Shown: positions 33,656 to 42,433 of the stretch, piece by piece
Layout of the letters: every line of letters begins with the position of its first letter
How positions within the stretch are numbered: the first letter of the stretch is position 1
Origin: an uncultured Bacteroides sp.
GTDB lineage: Bacteria; Bacteroidota; Bacteroidia; Bacteroidales; UBA932
Direction of reading: 5' to 3'
DNA length: 64,000 nucleotides
Assembly: GCA_900543205.1 (NCBI GenBank)
Contig: UQQM01000007.1
Location: forward strand, 1-64,000
The notes under the pieces: generated by a model
Told to the model about the DNA's origin: nothing
Seen by the model: the letters and a program-made list of their open reading frames with translations, nothing else
Database searches by the model: none
Made by a program: the position numbers and the translations under genes

Positions 33656-36466
33656 ATGATTAGAAAATTCATAATTTCAATGACTGCGCTTCTCGGCGCA
33701 GTCATTTTGGGATACGGGCAGGAGCTGCCCCAGCTTCCCAACGACCCCGAAACGAGAGTCGGCAAACTTGAGAACGGAATGACCTACTATATACGTCATA
33801 ACGACAAGCCTGCCGATAGGGCCGAATTCTATCTCGCGACCAATGTAGGTGCCATCCAGGAGACCCCCGACCAGGACGGTCTCGCACACTTCCTGGAGCA
33901 CATGTGCTTCAACGGAACCAAGAACTTCCCCGGCAAGAGCCTGCTCGAGTGGCTCCAGAGCATCGGAGCCTCCTTCGGAGGCAACGTCAACGCCTCCACA
34001 GGCGTCGAGCAGACCATCTACATGCTCAACAACATTCCCCTGATACGCCCCACGGTGGTGGACAGCTGTCTGCTCATCATGCACGACTACTCTCACTTCG
34101 TGACCTGCGACCCCGAGGAAATCGACAAGGAGCGCGGGGTGATTCTCGAAGAGAAGCGTTCGCGCAACACAGCCGGCTGGAGAATGATGGAGAAGTCAAG
34201 GCCCTATATCTACGGAGATTCCAAGTACGCGACCTGCTCCATCATAGGCAGCGAGGAGAACCTCAAGACCTTCAAGCCCGAAAGCCTGGTGAACTTCTAT
34301 CACACCTGGTATCGTCCGGACATGCAGGCCCTCATCGTTGTAGGTGACATAGACGTGGACGAGGTAGAGGCAAAAATCAAGTCCACCTTCGCCGACATCC
34401 CCGCGCCCGAGAACCCCAAGGCCAAGGACGTGATAATGATTCCCGGCAACGAGGAGCCGATAGTCGGAATCCTCACCGACCCCGAGAACACGAGCAGCAG
34501 CTTCGAAATCTACTGGAAGACCGAGCCCACCCCCGAGGAGTTCAACAGCACTTCCCTCGGACTGATGGAGGACATACTCGAGAGCATAATCTCCACCGTG
34601 ATGAACGAGCGCTTCAGTGACATAAGCGCCACTCCCGAGGCTCCCTACCTGACCGCCGGATTCGGCTTCGGAGAGCTCACCGAGACCTGCGACGCAATCT
34701 ACGGACAGGCCGTCTGCAAGGACGGGCAGGATCTCGCCGCATTCGAGTCACTGCTCACCGAAATCGAGAGGATGAAGCGCTACGGCTTCACCGACAACGA
34801 AGTGGAGAGAGCCAAGAGCGAGCTGCTTTCACGCTACGAGGCCGCGATGAAGAGCGCCGACACCCGCCAGAACTCCGAGTTCGTATATCCTCTCATATAC
34901 AACTTCTTCGACAACGAACCTTTCATGACTCCCGAGACCGAATATGAGTATGCGAGCATGATGATGCAGCAGATTCCCGCCCAGATCATCAATCAGGCGC
35001 TCACCCAGCTCATCACCCCCGAGAACATCGTGGTCCTCTATTCGGCTCCCGAGCGCGAGGGCATGAAGCTTCCCACCGAGGCAGAAATCAAGGATATCAT
35101 CACCAGGGTGGAGAACGCCGAGATAGAGCGTCCCGCAGGTGAGGACATTCCCGAGAGCTTCCTTGACGCCGCCGCACTGAGCGGAAGCAAGGCAGTATCC
35201 ACCGGCGAAGGACTCTACGGCTCCACCGTGGCCGAGCTCGCCAATGGCGTCAAGGTAGTCATGCTCCCCACCGACTACGAAAAGGACAACATCTCCTTCA
35301 GCATCTACAAGAAGGGAGGAAAGAGCCTGATTTCCGACGAGGACCTCTATTCCTTCGATGACAACCTCTGGTCCCTCTATCTGCAGAACACCGGAGTTTC
35401 CGGCTTCTCATCCACCACCGTGATGAAGATGCTCTCAGGAAAGCAGGTATCCGTATCTCCTTTCATTGACACGTACGCCCACGGAGTGGCCGGAGCCACA
35501 ACTGCAAAGGATCTCGAGACAGGGCTTCAGCTCGCATACCTCTACTTCGCGGATCCCCGCTTCGACCAGGCCGAATATGACCTGGGAGTCAGCCAGATCG
35601 AGACCATCCTGCCCAACCTGGAGTCAACCCCCGACTGGAAGCTCAACCAGGAAATCTATGAGAACGCCTACGACAGCCCCCGCCGCTTCCTGATTGACGA
35701 GGAGGTAATCGCCAAGGCAAGCCTCGCCACTCTCGAGAAGAACTACAGGAGGCTCTTCAACGATGCAGCCGGAGCAGTGATGTTCATGGTCGGCGACTTC
35801 GAAGTCGAGACCGCCCTTCCCCTCGTGGAGAAGTATATCGGCTCAATCAGCGCCGGTGAGCAGGCATTCGACTGGAAATACTGCGGAGACGGACTGGTAA
35901 GCGGACGCAAGATCAATGACTTCACCGCCGAGATGGAGACCCCGATGGTCACCGTATACCAGATCTATAACATCGACGCTCCCTACAAGGTCGAGAGCAA
36001 CGTCACCATGTCTGCCCTTTCATACATACTTGACATGGTCTACACTGCGACCCTCCGTGAGGAGGAAGGCGGCACCTACGGAGCCAGCGCGCTCTACGGA
36101 GTCTCTCCGGCCCCTCATGAGACCGTGACCCTGCAGGTTGTGTTCCAGACCAACGTGGAGTCCGCCGACAAGCTGCGCGAGCTCGCTGTCAAGGGCATCG
36201 AGGACATAGCCAAGGACGGCCCCACCGCCGACCACTTCGATAAGGCCGTGAAGAACCTGGAGAAGGAGCTTCCCGAGAGCAAGCAGCACAACAGCCTATG
36301 GCACAGCGCTCTGCGCCAGCATGAGCTTTACGGGGTAAGCGACTACATCGCAGAGTACGAGGCAGCCATCAAGGCCCTGACTCCCGAGAAGGTACAGAAG
36401 GCCGCGGCTGAACTGCTCAACTCAGGCAACTATCTTGAGTTCGTCATGCGGCCCGCTGCTGAATAG
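33656..36466 (+). CDS. M16-family zinc peptidase (pitrilysin-like)
   Basis: A 936-aa exported metallopeptidase with a signal peptide (cleavage near residue 20). The first M16 domain has the inverted zinc motif HFLEHMCFNG (HxxEH, about 79-83) and a downstream Glu in KERGVILEEKRSRN. The second half is an M16C-like inactive repeat (AYLYFADPRFDQAEY and LREEEGGTYGASALYG). Such proteins degrade peptides in the periplasm. It may be read with the PFOR gene upstream. A stem-loop after the stop probably terminates it. Confidence 0.92.
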   Translation: MIRKFIISMTALLGAVILGYGQELPQLPNDPETRVGKLENGMTYYIRHNDKPADRAEFYLATNVGAIQETPDQDGLAHFLEHMCFNGTKNFPGKSLLEWLQSIGASFGGNVNASTGVEQTIYMLNNIPLIRPTVVDSCLLIMHDYSHFVTCDPEEIDKERGVILEEKRSRNTAGWRMMEKSRPYIYGDSKYATCSIIGSEENLKTFKPESLVNFYHTWYRPDMQALIVVGDIDVDEVEAKIKSTFADIPAPENPKAKDVIMIPGNEEPIVGILTDPENTSSSFEIYWKTEPTPEEFNSTSLGLMEDILESIISTVMNERFSDISATPEAPYLTAGFGFGELTETCDAIYGQAVCKDGQDLAAFESLLTEIERMKRYGFTDNEVERAKSELLSRYEAAMKSADTRQNSEFVYPLIYNFFDNEPFMTPETEYEYASMMMQQIPAQIINQALTQLITPENIVVLYSAPEREGMKLPTEAEIKDIITRVENAEIERPAGEDIPESFLDAAALSGSKAVSTGEGLYGSTVAELANGVKVVMLPTDYEKDNISFSIYKKGGKSLISDEDLYSFDDNLWSLYLQNTGVSGFSSTTVMKMLSGKQVSVSPFIDTYAHGVAGATTAKDLETGLQLAYLYFADPRFDQAEYDLGVSQIETILPNLESTPDWKLNQEIYENAYDSPRRFLIDEEVIAKASLATLEKNYRRLFNDAAGAVMFMVGDFEVETALPLVEKYIGSISAGEQAFDWKYCGDGLVSGRKINDFTAEMETPMVTVYQIYNIDAPYKVESNVTMSALSYILDMVYTATLREEEGGTYGASALYGVSPAPHETVTLQVVFQTNVESADKLRELAVKGIEDIAKDGPTADHFDKAVKNLEKELPESKQHNSLWHSALRQHELYGVSDYIAEYEAAIKALTPEKVQKAAAELLNSGNYLEFVMRPAAE

Positions 36467-36492
36467 TACGGTTGCACCCGCATCTGACAATC

Positions 36493-36530
36493 AATGGAGG
36501 TCCGAAATTTCTTCCGGGCCTCCATTATTT
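36493..36530 (+). terminator. terminator after the M16 gene
   Basis: A 12-bp stem with one T-G wobble (36493-36504 with 36515-36526), followed by ATTTG. A further stem lies at 36634-36664. Confidence 0.6.
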
Positions 36531-36633
36531 GTGATAGCATTCACGGGCAGCAAGCTTCAGATTCCAGGCCCGCAGCAGAACGCTTTTCCGGAGGTCAAGT
36601 GCCATGAGGCGGATTCCGCAGTTTATAGCAGAA

Positions 36634-36664
36634 GCCCGGCCCTCGATTTGAGAGCCGGGCCTTT
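36634..36664. terminator. stem-loop between convergent genes
   Basis: GCCCGGCCCTC (36634-36644) pairs with GAGAGCCGGGC (36650-36660) with one mismatch, and CTTTG follows on the plus strand. It probably serves the leftward gene at 36697, or both sides. Confidence 0.45.
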
Positions 36665-36696
36665 GTCAATTCACGCCCGTGGGTCCTGAACAGTCC

Positions 36697-37833
36697 CTAC
36701 TCGGCCGAAGAAGCATATTCGAAAGGATAGCTTCCTTCCAGAGGCACGTCAACCGCATTGGTTACGGAATAATACCTCCCCTTTTCGTCAGGGACGGTCA
36801 CGAACACCACCACATGGCAATTGTCGGCCACCCAATCCTCATCGAGGTCGATAGTGAACACATACTCGGAAGTCTGTCCTGCTTCCACGGTTCCGAGCGA
36901 AAAGCCGGAATAGTCGATATTGGTCACCCGGCTGTCGGCATAACGGATGCAGTTGTCATGGATGCCGTAGTCACCTGTCCACATTTCAGGGTGATAGTTC
37001 GCCTGCTTGCCCTCGATACCGTCCTCGAGCAGCCATGCACCCACGCTGTACATGCCCGTTTCGGCAGCCTTGACAGAAGCCATCACCACGAGCTGGTTGC
37101 CGGCCAGCGAGGAGGAGACGGAGATTCCAGCCTTTGCAGGCAGCTCGGACCAGGCAAGGTCTATCATTTGCCTGAGTCCGCCTTCATCGAGATAATTTTT
37201 GTAGGAGTATGCCATGTCGGCGACTACCGTGGGATAGCCTGAAACGCCCATCGCCTGGTCGAGCCGCTGCTCCAGGTATGCCGGGTCTGTACTTTTATAA
37301 GTATGAGCCGCTGTATGAATTACCCTGGAGGCATAGTCCTCGTCAGCAAGCACGCTCCTGAGGATTTCAATCATTCCCGGACAGAAGCCGCATTCCGTTC
37401 CGGTGAACTGGGTCAGCAGAACCCTTTTCACGAAAGAGGTGTTCTCCGGCTCGGGATCGGCGGGAAGTTCGGGGAGTTCGAAGCCGACGGCCCGGACCTG
37501 AACCATTTCCGTCTGCTTCGTGCCGTATGCGGCCCAGAAATAATAGTTGCCGGGCTCCGTGGTCGTAAATGTCATGGAAGGAAGTTCCAGGGGCGTGTTG
37601 GTAAGCCCGTCGTAAAGGCGAACGCCTTCGGTGACAGGCACTCCGTCAGCAAGAACCTCAAGCTGCACGGCATCGATGCCGTCAGCCTCTATCACTGTAG
37701 CGGAAGCCCGGAGGACAAGAGACTTCACGGAAGGGACGGTGTCGTCATCGTCATGGTCGGCGATTCCGGTTCCGCAGGAAGACAGCGCCGCAGCAAAGGC
37801 CGCAAACAGTACGAAAAAGTTTATATTCTTCAT
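36697..37833 (-). CDS. Omp28-like lipoprotein with thioredoxin motif
   Basis: A 378-aa lipoprotein: lipobox LSSC with Cys at residue 20, an Asp-rich stretch (DHDDDD), a bacterial Ig-like segment (about 35-110), then an Omp28-type domain with a thioredoxin-like redox site, QFTGTECGFCPGM (about 145-157). A C-terminal beta domain follows (SSLAGNQLVVMASVKAAETG, VFTIDLDEDWVADNCHVVVFV). Omp28 proteins are Bacteroidales outer membrane lipoproteins of unclear role; thiol-disulfide activity is inferred from the CxxC site. The start at 37833 (MKN) gives the signal peptide; an ATG 18 nt upstream is possible. Confidence 0.85.
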   Translation of the reverse strand: MKNINFFVLFAAFAAALSSCGTGIADHDDDDTVPSVKSLVLRASATVIEADGIDAVQLEVLADGVPVTEGVRLYDGLTNTPLELPSMTFTTTEPGNYYFWAAYGTKQTEMVQVRAVGFELPELPADPEPENTSFVKRVLLTQFTGTECGFCPGMIEILRSVLADEDYASRVIHTAAHTYKSTDPAYLEQRLDQAMGVSGYPTVVADMAYSYKNYLDEGGLRQMIDLAWSELPAKAGISVSSSLAGNQLVVMASVKAAETGMYSVGAWLLEDGIEGKQANYHPEMWTGDYGIHDNCIRYADSRVTNIDYSGFSLGTVEAGQTSEYVFTIDLDEDWVADNCHVVVFVTVPDEKGRYYSVTNAVDVPLEGSYPFEYASSAE

Positions 37834-37854
37834 ATATTCTATTCTAAACAATCC

Positions 37855-37888
37855 ATAAGAAAGCGGCCCGGAGACTGCTTCGGGCCGC
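37855..37888 (-). terminator. terminator of the 866-aa lipoprotein gene
   Basis: On the minus strand, GCGGCCCG (37881-37888) pairs with CGGGCCGC (37863-37870), 10-nt loop, followed by TTTCTTAT. It lies about 20 nt after the stop. Confidence 0.7.
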
Positions 37889-37910
37889 CATCTTCTATTC
37901 AGGCAGCTGG

Positions 37911-40511
37911 CTATTCAGACTTGGAGCCGTTGAGAAACTCCTTGAACTTGTCGAGGGTCAGCACGTTGATTTCCACCTCTCCGTACTTGACCTTTGCGGA
38001 CTCGGGAACGACAGTCCTTGACTTCGGCCTTGCCACGGAGGCGCTGCGGACATCGTACATAGGAGAAAGTGCGGGAGCGGAGCCGTTGCCGCCCTTTACG
38101 GAAGCCGTTGCGGAAGCCGCATCTTCAGAGCCGTTCCAGCCCTTGGTCAGAGCCAGACCGGAATCTATCCTGTATCCTCCGATAGAAGCGCCATAGGTGC
38201 TTTCCATCACAGCGTTGGGATAGAAGGGCTGAGCCTCTTCATAGCCTTCAGGAAGCAGCATCAGAGGGTTTACTGAAACAGTCTCGCCGCCGGCGGAAAC
38301 CTCAACGGGGAAAGCCGCATCAACAGGCACGGCATAGCTGCCGTCATATTCATAGTTGACCGTCAGATAGCCCGCATCGGGATTGTTTCCGGCAAGATAG
38401 TAGGCTCCGTTGTAGGTCCACGCAGTGAGAGGACTCATGGTGACGGAGTTGAAAGGCGCGGTCACACTGCCATCGGCAGCCACCTCCAGATACCACTTCG
38501 GGCCGAAGTCATAGAAGAGAGAAGCCACGTCGTATCCGCTGTAGTCGGGATTGCAGAACAGCTCGTAGGGAGTCTGCGCGGAGAACAGAGGATAGGGTGA
38601 ATCCTCCTCGTAGCCGAATCCGAGGCAGAGCAGGCGGTTCTGCCCGCGCACCTTGGCGTTGAAGGCCTCAGCCTCGAGCTTGAACTCCTCATAGAGGGCG
38701 TCCACCTCATCCTTTGACATGTCGGGATAGAGCTCGTATACATTCTCGGGAAGAGTCTCGGGATAGTCGTTGATACCGTTATAAACCGTCACCTTGGTGG
38801 CCATTAATCCGAGGCTGGTATACCCGCCGTTATAATAGTCATGCTGGGAGACTTCAGCGGTCATCGTCCAATCGCCGGGGAGCTCGTCGAACAGAGCGGA
38901 CTCCACTCTCTCTCCGGCAGGCTGATAAGGGGTGGACTGCACGGCCACCGCGCTGCCGCCTTCCTCGACCACATTCGGGGTCATCTCCTCGTTATATCCC
39001 ATCACGGCGATTTTTGTTGCCATTCCGTCGACGGAGTTGAAGTACACGTTATAGCCTTCCTCTCCGTTGATGAGTTCAACTTCGGCGGCAGAGAATGCGT
39101 TGCCATAAGAGGAGAGAATCTGGGAATAGTCCATGTATTCGAGCAGGCTCTGCCACTCTCTCTCGTAGTTGGCGTTGTAGGCAGCCGAAACCACAGGTAC
39201 GCTGCCGGTGTTCTTGATGTTGAACCCTACGGTGAAAGGATCGTCGCTCTCGGGTCCGCCGATGGGGGTGACGGTGATTTCGGGAGCCGCGAGGGTCTTG
39301 GGAGTAGTGTCGAACTCAAGATGCTGGAAAGACTGGCTGGTTCCCTCGGCATCGCCCATGGAAGTTATGAGCAGGTGGTAATGCGTGTCGGAGGGCACCT
39401 CATAGAAAAGGTCGGACAGCAGCAGAACCTGATTGCCTGAAAGCGACCTCGCTCCATTCATGAAGGCGTTCTCCGTTGTCACGAACCACTGGAGGTTGGA
39501 CTCGTCATTGTCGAGATACGAAAGCATATACTCGTAGGTCGCCTGGTCGAGAACGAACACGCAATACTGATAGACTTCTTCGTCAGGAGTCAGGGTGATG
39601 GTTCCCTCGACGGCCTGGATATCCATCTGGACATCCACATCGGCGTCGAGCAGGGCGGGCTCGCGGAGATAGACCACGGTCTCGGCATGATGTCCGGTCC
39701 AGTAGTTCGCCTCGTTGGCGATTGCGTCGGGATCTGCGAAGAAGCCTTCGTAGTCAAAGAGAGGAGTGATATAGCCCTCTCCGCTCCAGGACTCTCCCCA
39801 CGCGAATTCGCCGACCTTGAACACTATCGGCGAGCCGGGCACAAAGAAGTTGTGGAGATACAGCTGCTCCTCGCTGTTGTCGAAGGTCATGGTCTGGGAC
39901 TTGTCGATGTAATATTCCAAGCCGCCATTGGATGCCATGAACTCAGCGTCTGGAGTGACTCCCATGAAGCCGTTCTTGTTCATGTTGTAGGTGAACAGGT
40001 CGGTTACGAGATATCTGAGAGCGTTGCCGGCGGAGGTCACGCTCTCAGGAACCATGACATGAACCCTGAAACTGCCGTAGTCAGTCTCGACCACTGTCAG
40101 AGGTTCGGTGTAGTCCGTGGTGGTGAAGGTTGCGGTCAGAACTTCGTCGTAATACTCGTCCTCGACGGTCTTCGCAGCGAGGTATACGGTGTAGTTCGCA
40201 TTTCCCTCAAGCCCGCTTACGGTGAACTCGTTGTCGCCGTCAACACAGGCTGCGACGGTTCCGGTTGCGAAAAGCACGTCAGGCACAGGTGCGGTTCCGG
40301 GCTCTTCGGAATAAACGGCCCAGGCATATTCGCTTATGCGGCCGGTGTGGAGGTTGAGAACGGCTTCAGTGGCTCCGACTGTCGTCACCGAGAGTTCTGC
40401 TGTGGGGGGATCAGGAGTTTCGTCCAAAGGTTTGGCACATCCTGCAAGCATTCCGCCAAGAAGCACGAGACTGGTCGCGAGGGCGAAATACGTTGTGATT
40501 GGTTTACGCAT
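37911..40511 (-). CDS. large surface lipoprotein of unknown function
   Basis: An 866-aa lipoprotein with a perfect lipobox (LAGC, Cys at residue 25). Residues 35-130 look like a fibronectin type III-type module (TAELSVTTVGATEAVLNLHT, then YTVYLAAKTVEDE). The rest is beta-rich with many Tyr, Trp, Asp and Asn (LTAWTYNGAYYLAGNNPDAG) and has a repeated style of strand and turn but no clear sequence repeats. No catalytic motif is seen. It may be an outer membrane or surface-exposed binding protein. It has a consensus promoter (40587-40618) and its own terminator, so it is monocistronic; Omp28 lies downstream on the same strand. Confidence 0.75.
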   Translation of the reverse strand: MRKPITTYFALATSLVLLGGMLAGCAKPLDETPDPPTAELSVTTVGATEAVLNLHTGRISEYAWAVYSEEPGTAPVPDVLFATGTVAACVDGDNEFTVSGLEGNANYTVYLAAKTVEDEYYDEVLTATFTTTDYTEPLTVVETDYGSFRVHVMVPESVTSAGNALRYLVTDLFTYNMNKNGFMGVTPDAEFMASNGGLEYYIDKSQTMTFDNSEEQLYLHNFFVPGSPIVFKVGEFAWGESWSGEGYITPLFDYEGFFADPDAIANEANYWTGHHAETVVYLREPALLDADVDVQMDIQAVEGTITLTPDEEVYQYCVFVLDQATYEYMLSYLDNDESNLQWFVTTENAFMNGARSLSGNQVLLLSDLFYEVPSDTHYHLLITSMGDAEGTSQSFQHLEFDTTPKTLAAPEITVTPIGGPESDDPFTVGFNIKNTGSVPVVSAAYNANYEREWQSLLEYMDYSQILSSYGNAFSAAEVELINGEEGYNVYFNSVDGMATKIAVMGYNEEMTPNVVEEGGSAVAVQSTPYQPAGERVESALFDELPGDWTMTAEVSQHDYYNGGYTSLGLMATKVTVYNGINDYPETLPENVYELYPDMSKDEVDALYEEFKLEAEAFNAKVRGQNRLLCLGFGYEEDSPYPLFSAQTPYELFCNPDYSGYDVASLFYDFGPKWYLEVAADGSVTAPFNSVTMSPLTAWTYNGAYYLAGNNPDAGYLTVNYEYDGSYAVPVDAAFPVEVSAGGETVSVNPLMLLPEGYEEAQPFYPNAVMESTYGASIGGYRIDSGLALTKGWNGSEDAASATASVKGGNGSAPALSPMYDVRSASVARPKSRTVVPESAKVKYGEVEINVLTLDKFKEFLNGSKSE

Positions 40512-40586
40512 AGATTATGGTTTTTAAATGGTTAAGCAATTGCCTGTACTACTAACCGTATAAGTGGTACATAACTAGCCTGGAAG

Positions 40587-40618
40587 CAAAAGTATGTATT
40601 CGAAATTTATTTTGCAAA
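40587..40618 (-). promoter_or_regulatory. promoter of the 866-aa lipoprotein gene
   Basis: On the minus strand, TTTG (40615-40618), a 20-nt AT-rich spacer and TACTTTTG (40587-40594). Leader of about 70 nt. Confidence 0.78.
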
Positions 40619-40787
40619 TTTTTCTCTTGTCGCAACTTGCTGACATACAATGCGGCATGGCGACCGTTTCGTAAGTTGCAGTTCCGTTTTGCTTGCGATT
40701 CGGAACATTCCCGGCCGTTCTGGTTCAAGCTTTTCATTTTTCGGCACATTTTTTAGCAATCTTGTATTTCTTTATTGGATTTATACT

Positions 40788-40858
40788 GCGGCAGGCATAT
40801 ACGGCACGGGAGGCGGAAGATTTGGGGAAAGCCTCCCTTTGCCGCATATGCCTGCCGC
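40788..40858 (+). repeat. long stem-loop, variant of the loop family
   Basis: Arms 40788-40814 and 40831-40858 pair over about 25 bp with two imperfections. The loop GGAAGATTTGGGGAAA (16 nt) resembles the 15-nt loops at 91-105, 48514-48528 and 48659-48673, but is less exact. Confidence 0.55.
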
Positions 40859-40980
40859 CAATAATCCGACGGCTGTGCTTTACATGCCGCAGACGGGCAT
40901 CCGGGGAATGCGTCCTTTGCCGCACATGCCTGCCGCCAATAATCCGACGGCAGTGCAATGCATGCCGCAGACGGGCGCCA
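40836..40980 (+). repeat. 78-bp tandem repeat, about 1.9 copies
   Basis: The unit starting CCTTTGCCGC at 40836 recurs at 40914 with a few changes; both copies share TGCCTGCCGCCAATAATCCG and GCCGCAGACGGGC. The first copy includes the right arm of the long stem-loop. Confidence 0.75.
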
Positions 40981-40995
40981 CCCGAAAAATCACGG

Positions 40996-42429
40996 CTAAA
41001 GCGAGCTGTAGATGATCTGCCCGTCGCAGAGCACGCAGCGCACGACGGACGAATCGGCCGAATAGACGTAGTTCGAAATCAGGTTGTGGCAGGGCTGCAT
41101 GCTGCTCCGGCCGAGGTCGACCAGTATCGCATCGGCCAGCTTCCCTGCGGCCACTTCGCCGGCATCGATGCCGAAGGCCTCGGCTCCGTTGCGGGTGGCC
41201 CAGCGGAAGACTTCGGATGCGGGCAGCAGCGAAGGGTCACCGTTCACCTTGGCGAGCAGGGCAGCGAACTTCATCTCCTCGCGCATGTCGAGGTTGTTGT
41301 TGGACGAAACTCCGTCCGTGCCTATGGTTATGCGGCAGCCTGAATCGATCGCGAGCTCGTACGGGAAGCGGCCGCTGCCGAGCTTCATGTTCGAGCAGGG
41401 GCAGTGGGCGACCGTGACTCCCCTCGCCGCAAGAATCTTCCATTCTTCGGCATCCACATGCACGCAGTGGGCGACAATCACGTCCGGGCCCAGAAAGCCC
41501 AGCGAATCGAGGTAGCGCACGGGGGTTGTCCCGTGGTCACGTATGCAGTTCTCGACCTCGGTGCGCGTCTCGGCCACATGGATATGCAGCCTGAGCCCGT
41601 TGGCTCTGGCGAACGTTGCCGAACGCTTCAGCTTGTCCGGACCTACCGTATACACGGAGTGGGGCGCCATCACGAGCTGAATGCGTCCGCCGGTGGGATC
41701 CTTCCAGTCGTGTACGAACTGCATCTTCTGCTCCTCCAGCGACTTGCTGTGGTTCTCCATCACGGTGATGCCTATCGCGGCACGCATCCCCGACTCCTCC
41801 ACCGCCTTTATCGTCTCCTCTATCTCGAAGTACATGTCGGAGAAGAAAACGCTTCCGGAAGCGGCCATCTCCCTGACCGCAATATCGCTGCCGCGCCGTA
41901 TGTCCGCTGCGGTCAGCTTGTCCTCGAACGGCCAGACATACTCCTGCAGCCACTGCTCGAGCGGCATGTCATCGGCATAGCCGCGCATCAGCGTCATGGC
42001 CGCATGGTTATGGGTGTTGTAGAGGGCCGGCAGTATCGCCATGCCTTCAGCGTCTATGACCTTGTCCGCCGGAGTCTCCTCGGGAGCGTCCAGATCCGCA
42101 AAGCGGCCGTCGCGCACAAGGATATTGCAGCGCTTCGGGCCGAGCAGTACGGCCTTGAGCAGAATCGACTGCGGCGCGCGGAAGTCGTTCTCGAGCTTCG
42201 AGCATTCACGGAGAACCACCTCCGCCTGCGCAAGCAGACGCCGGCCCTTCTCCGTCAGCTCGACCCCGCTCCTGCTGCGCCGGAGCAGCCTCCCTCCGGC
42301 GAATCTTTCAAGTTCCGAGATGTTCTGGCTCACCGCAGGCTGGGAGAGCCCGAGAGCCTTCGCCGCTGCGGTGAAACTGCCCAGCCCCGCCACGGCGGAA
42401 AATATCCTGAGTCTGAAATTATCTATCAT
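40996..42429 (-). CDS. LysR-type HTH fused to MtaD-like amidohydrolase
   Basis: A 477-aa fusion. Residues 1-65 are a LysR winged helix-turn-helix (LRIFSAVAGLGSFTAAAKAL, SQPAVSQNISELERFAGGRL, and the wing ELTEKGRRLL). A short helix (about 66-85) leads into a complete amidohydrolase of the TRZ/ATZ (5-methylthioadenosine/S-adenosylhomocysteine deaminase) type: LPALYNTHNHAAMTLMRGYA with the HxH metal pair (about 140), HIHVAETRTE, DVIVAHCVHVD, and the metal Asp in IGTDGVSSNNNLDM. The LysR effector domain is missing. The reading frame is open throughout. The likely substrate is a nucleoside such as methylthioadenosine, SAH or 5'-deoxyadenosine. It follows the Sel1-like gene by 4 nt. Confidence 0.85.
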   Translation of the reverse strand: MIDNFRLRIFSAVAGLGSFTAAAKALGLSQPAVSQNISELERFAGGRLLRRSRSGVELTEKGRRLLAQAEVVLRECSKLENDFRAPQSILLKAVLLGPKRCNILVRDGRFADLDAPEETPADKVIDAEGMAILPALYNTHNHAAMTLMRGYADDMPLEQWLQEYVWPFEDKLTAADIRRGSDIAVREMAASGSVFFSDMYFEIEETIKAVEESGMRAAIGITVMENHSKSLEEQKMQFVHDWKDPTGGRIQLVMAPHSVYTVGPDKLKRSATFARANGLRLHIHVAETRTEVENCIRDHGTTPVRYLDSLGFLGPDVIVAHCVHVDAEEWKILAARGVTVAHCPCSNMKLGSGRFPYELAIDSGCRITIGTDGVSSNNNLDMREEMKFAALLAKVNGDPSLLPASEVFRWATRNGAEAFGIDAGEVAAGKLADAILVDLGRSSMQPCHNLISNYVYSADSSVVRCVLCDGQIIYSSL

Positions 42430-42433
42430 CCTG

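Larger units (their letters stand above)
40512..40995. other. intergenic region with promoter and repeats
   Basis: It holds the promoter of the leftward lipoprotein gene, an AT-rich stretch, a long stem-loop (40788-40858) and a tandem duplication (40836-40980) next to the end of the deaminase fusion gene. Short reading frames on both strands within the repeats look spurious. Confidence 0.6.

Noticed and set aside
40836-40980. Possible CRISPR array
   Set aside because: Only two long units in direct tandem, no spacers of constant length and no cas genes in the window.
40734-41343. Open frames over the tandem repeat
   Set aside because: They encode repeats of the 78-bp unit and continue antisense to the deaminase fusion gene; not a protein repeat gene.
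40996-42429. LysR-deaminase fusion as a sequencing or assembly error
   Set aside because: One open frame covers both parts with a plausible linker and even base composition, and the upstream gene is 4 nt away.
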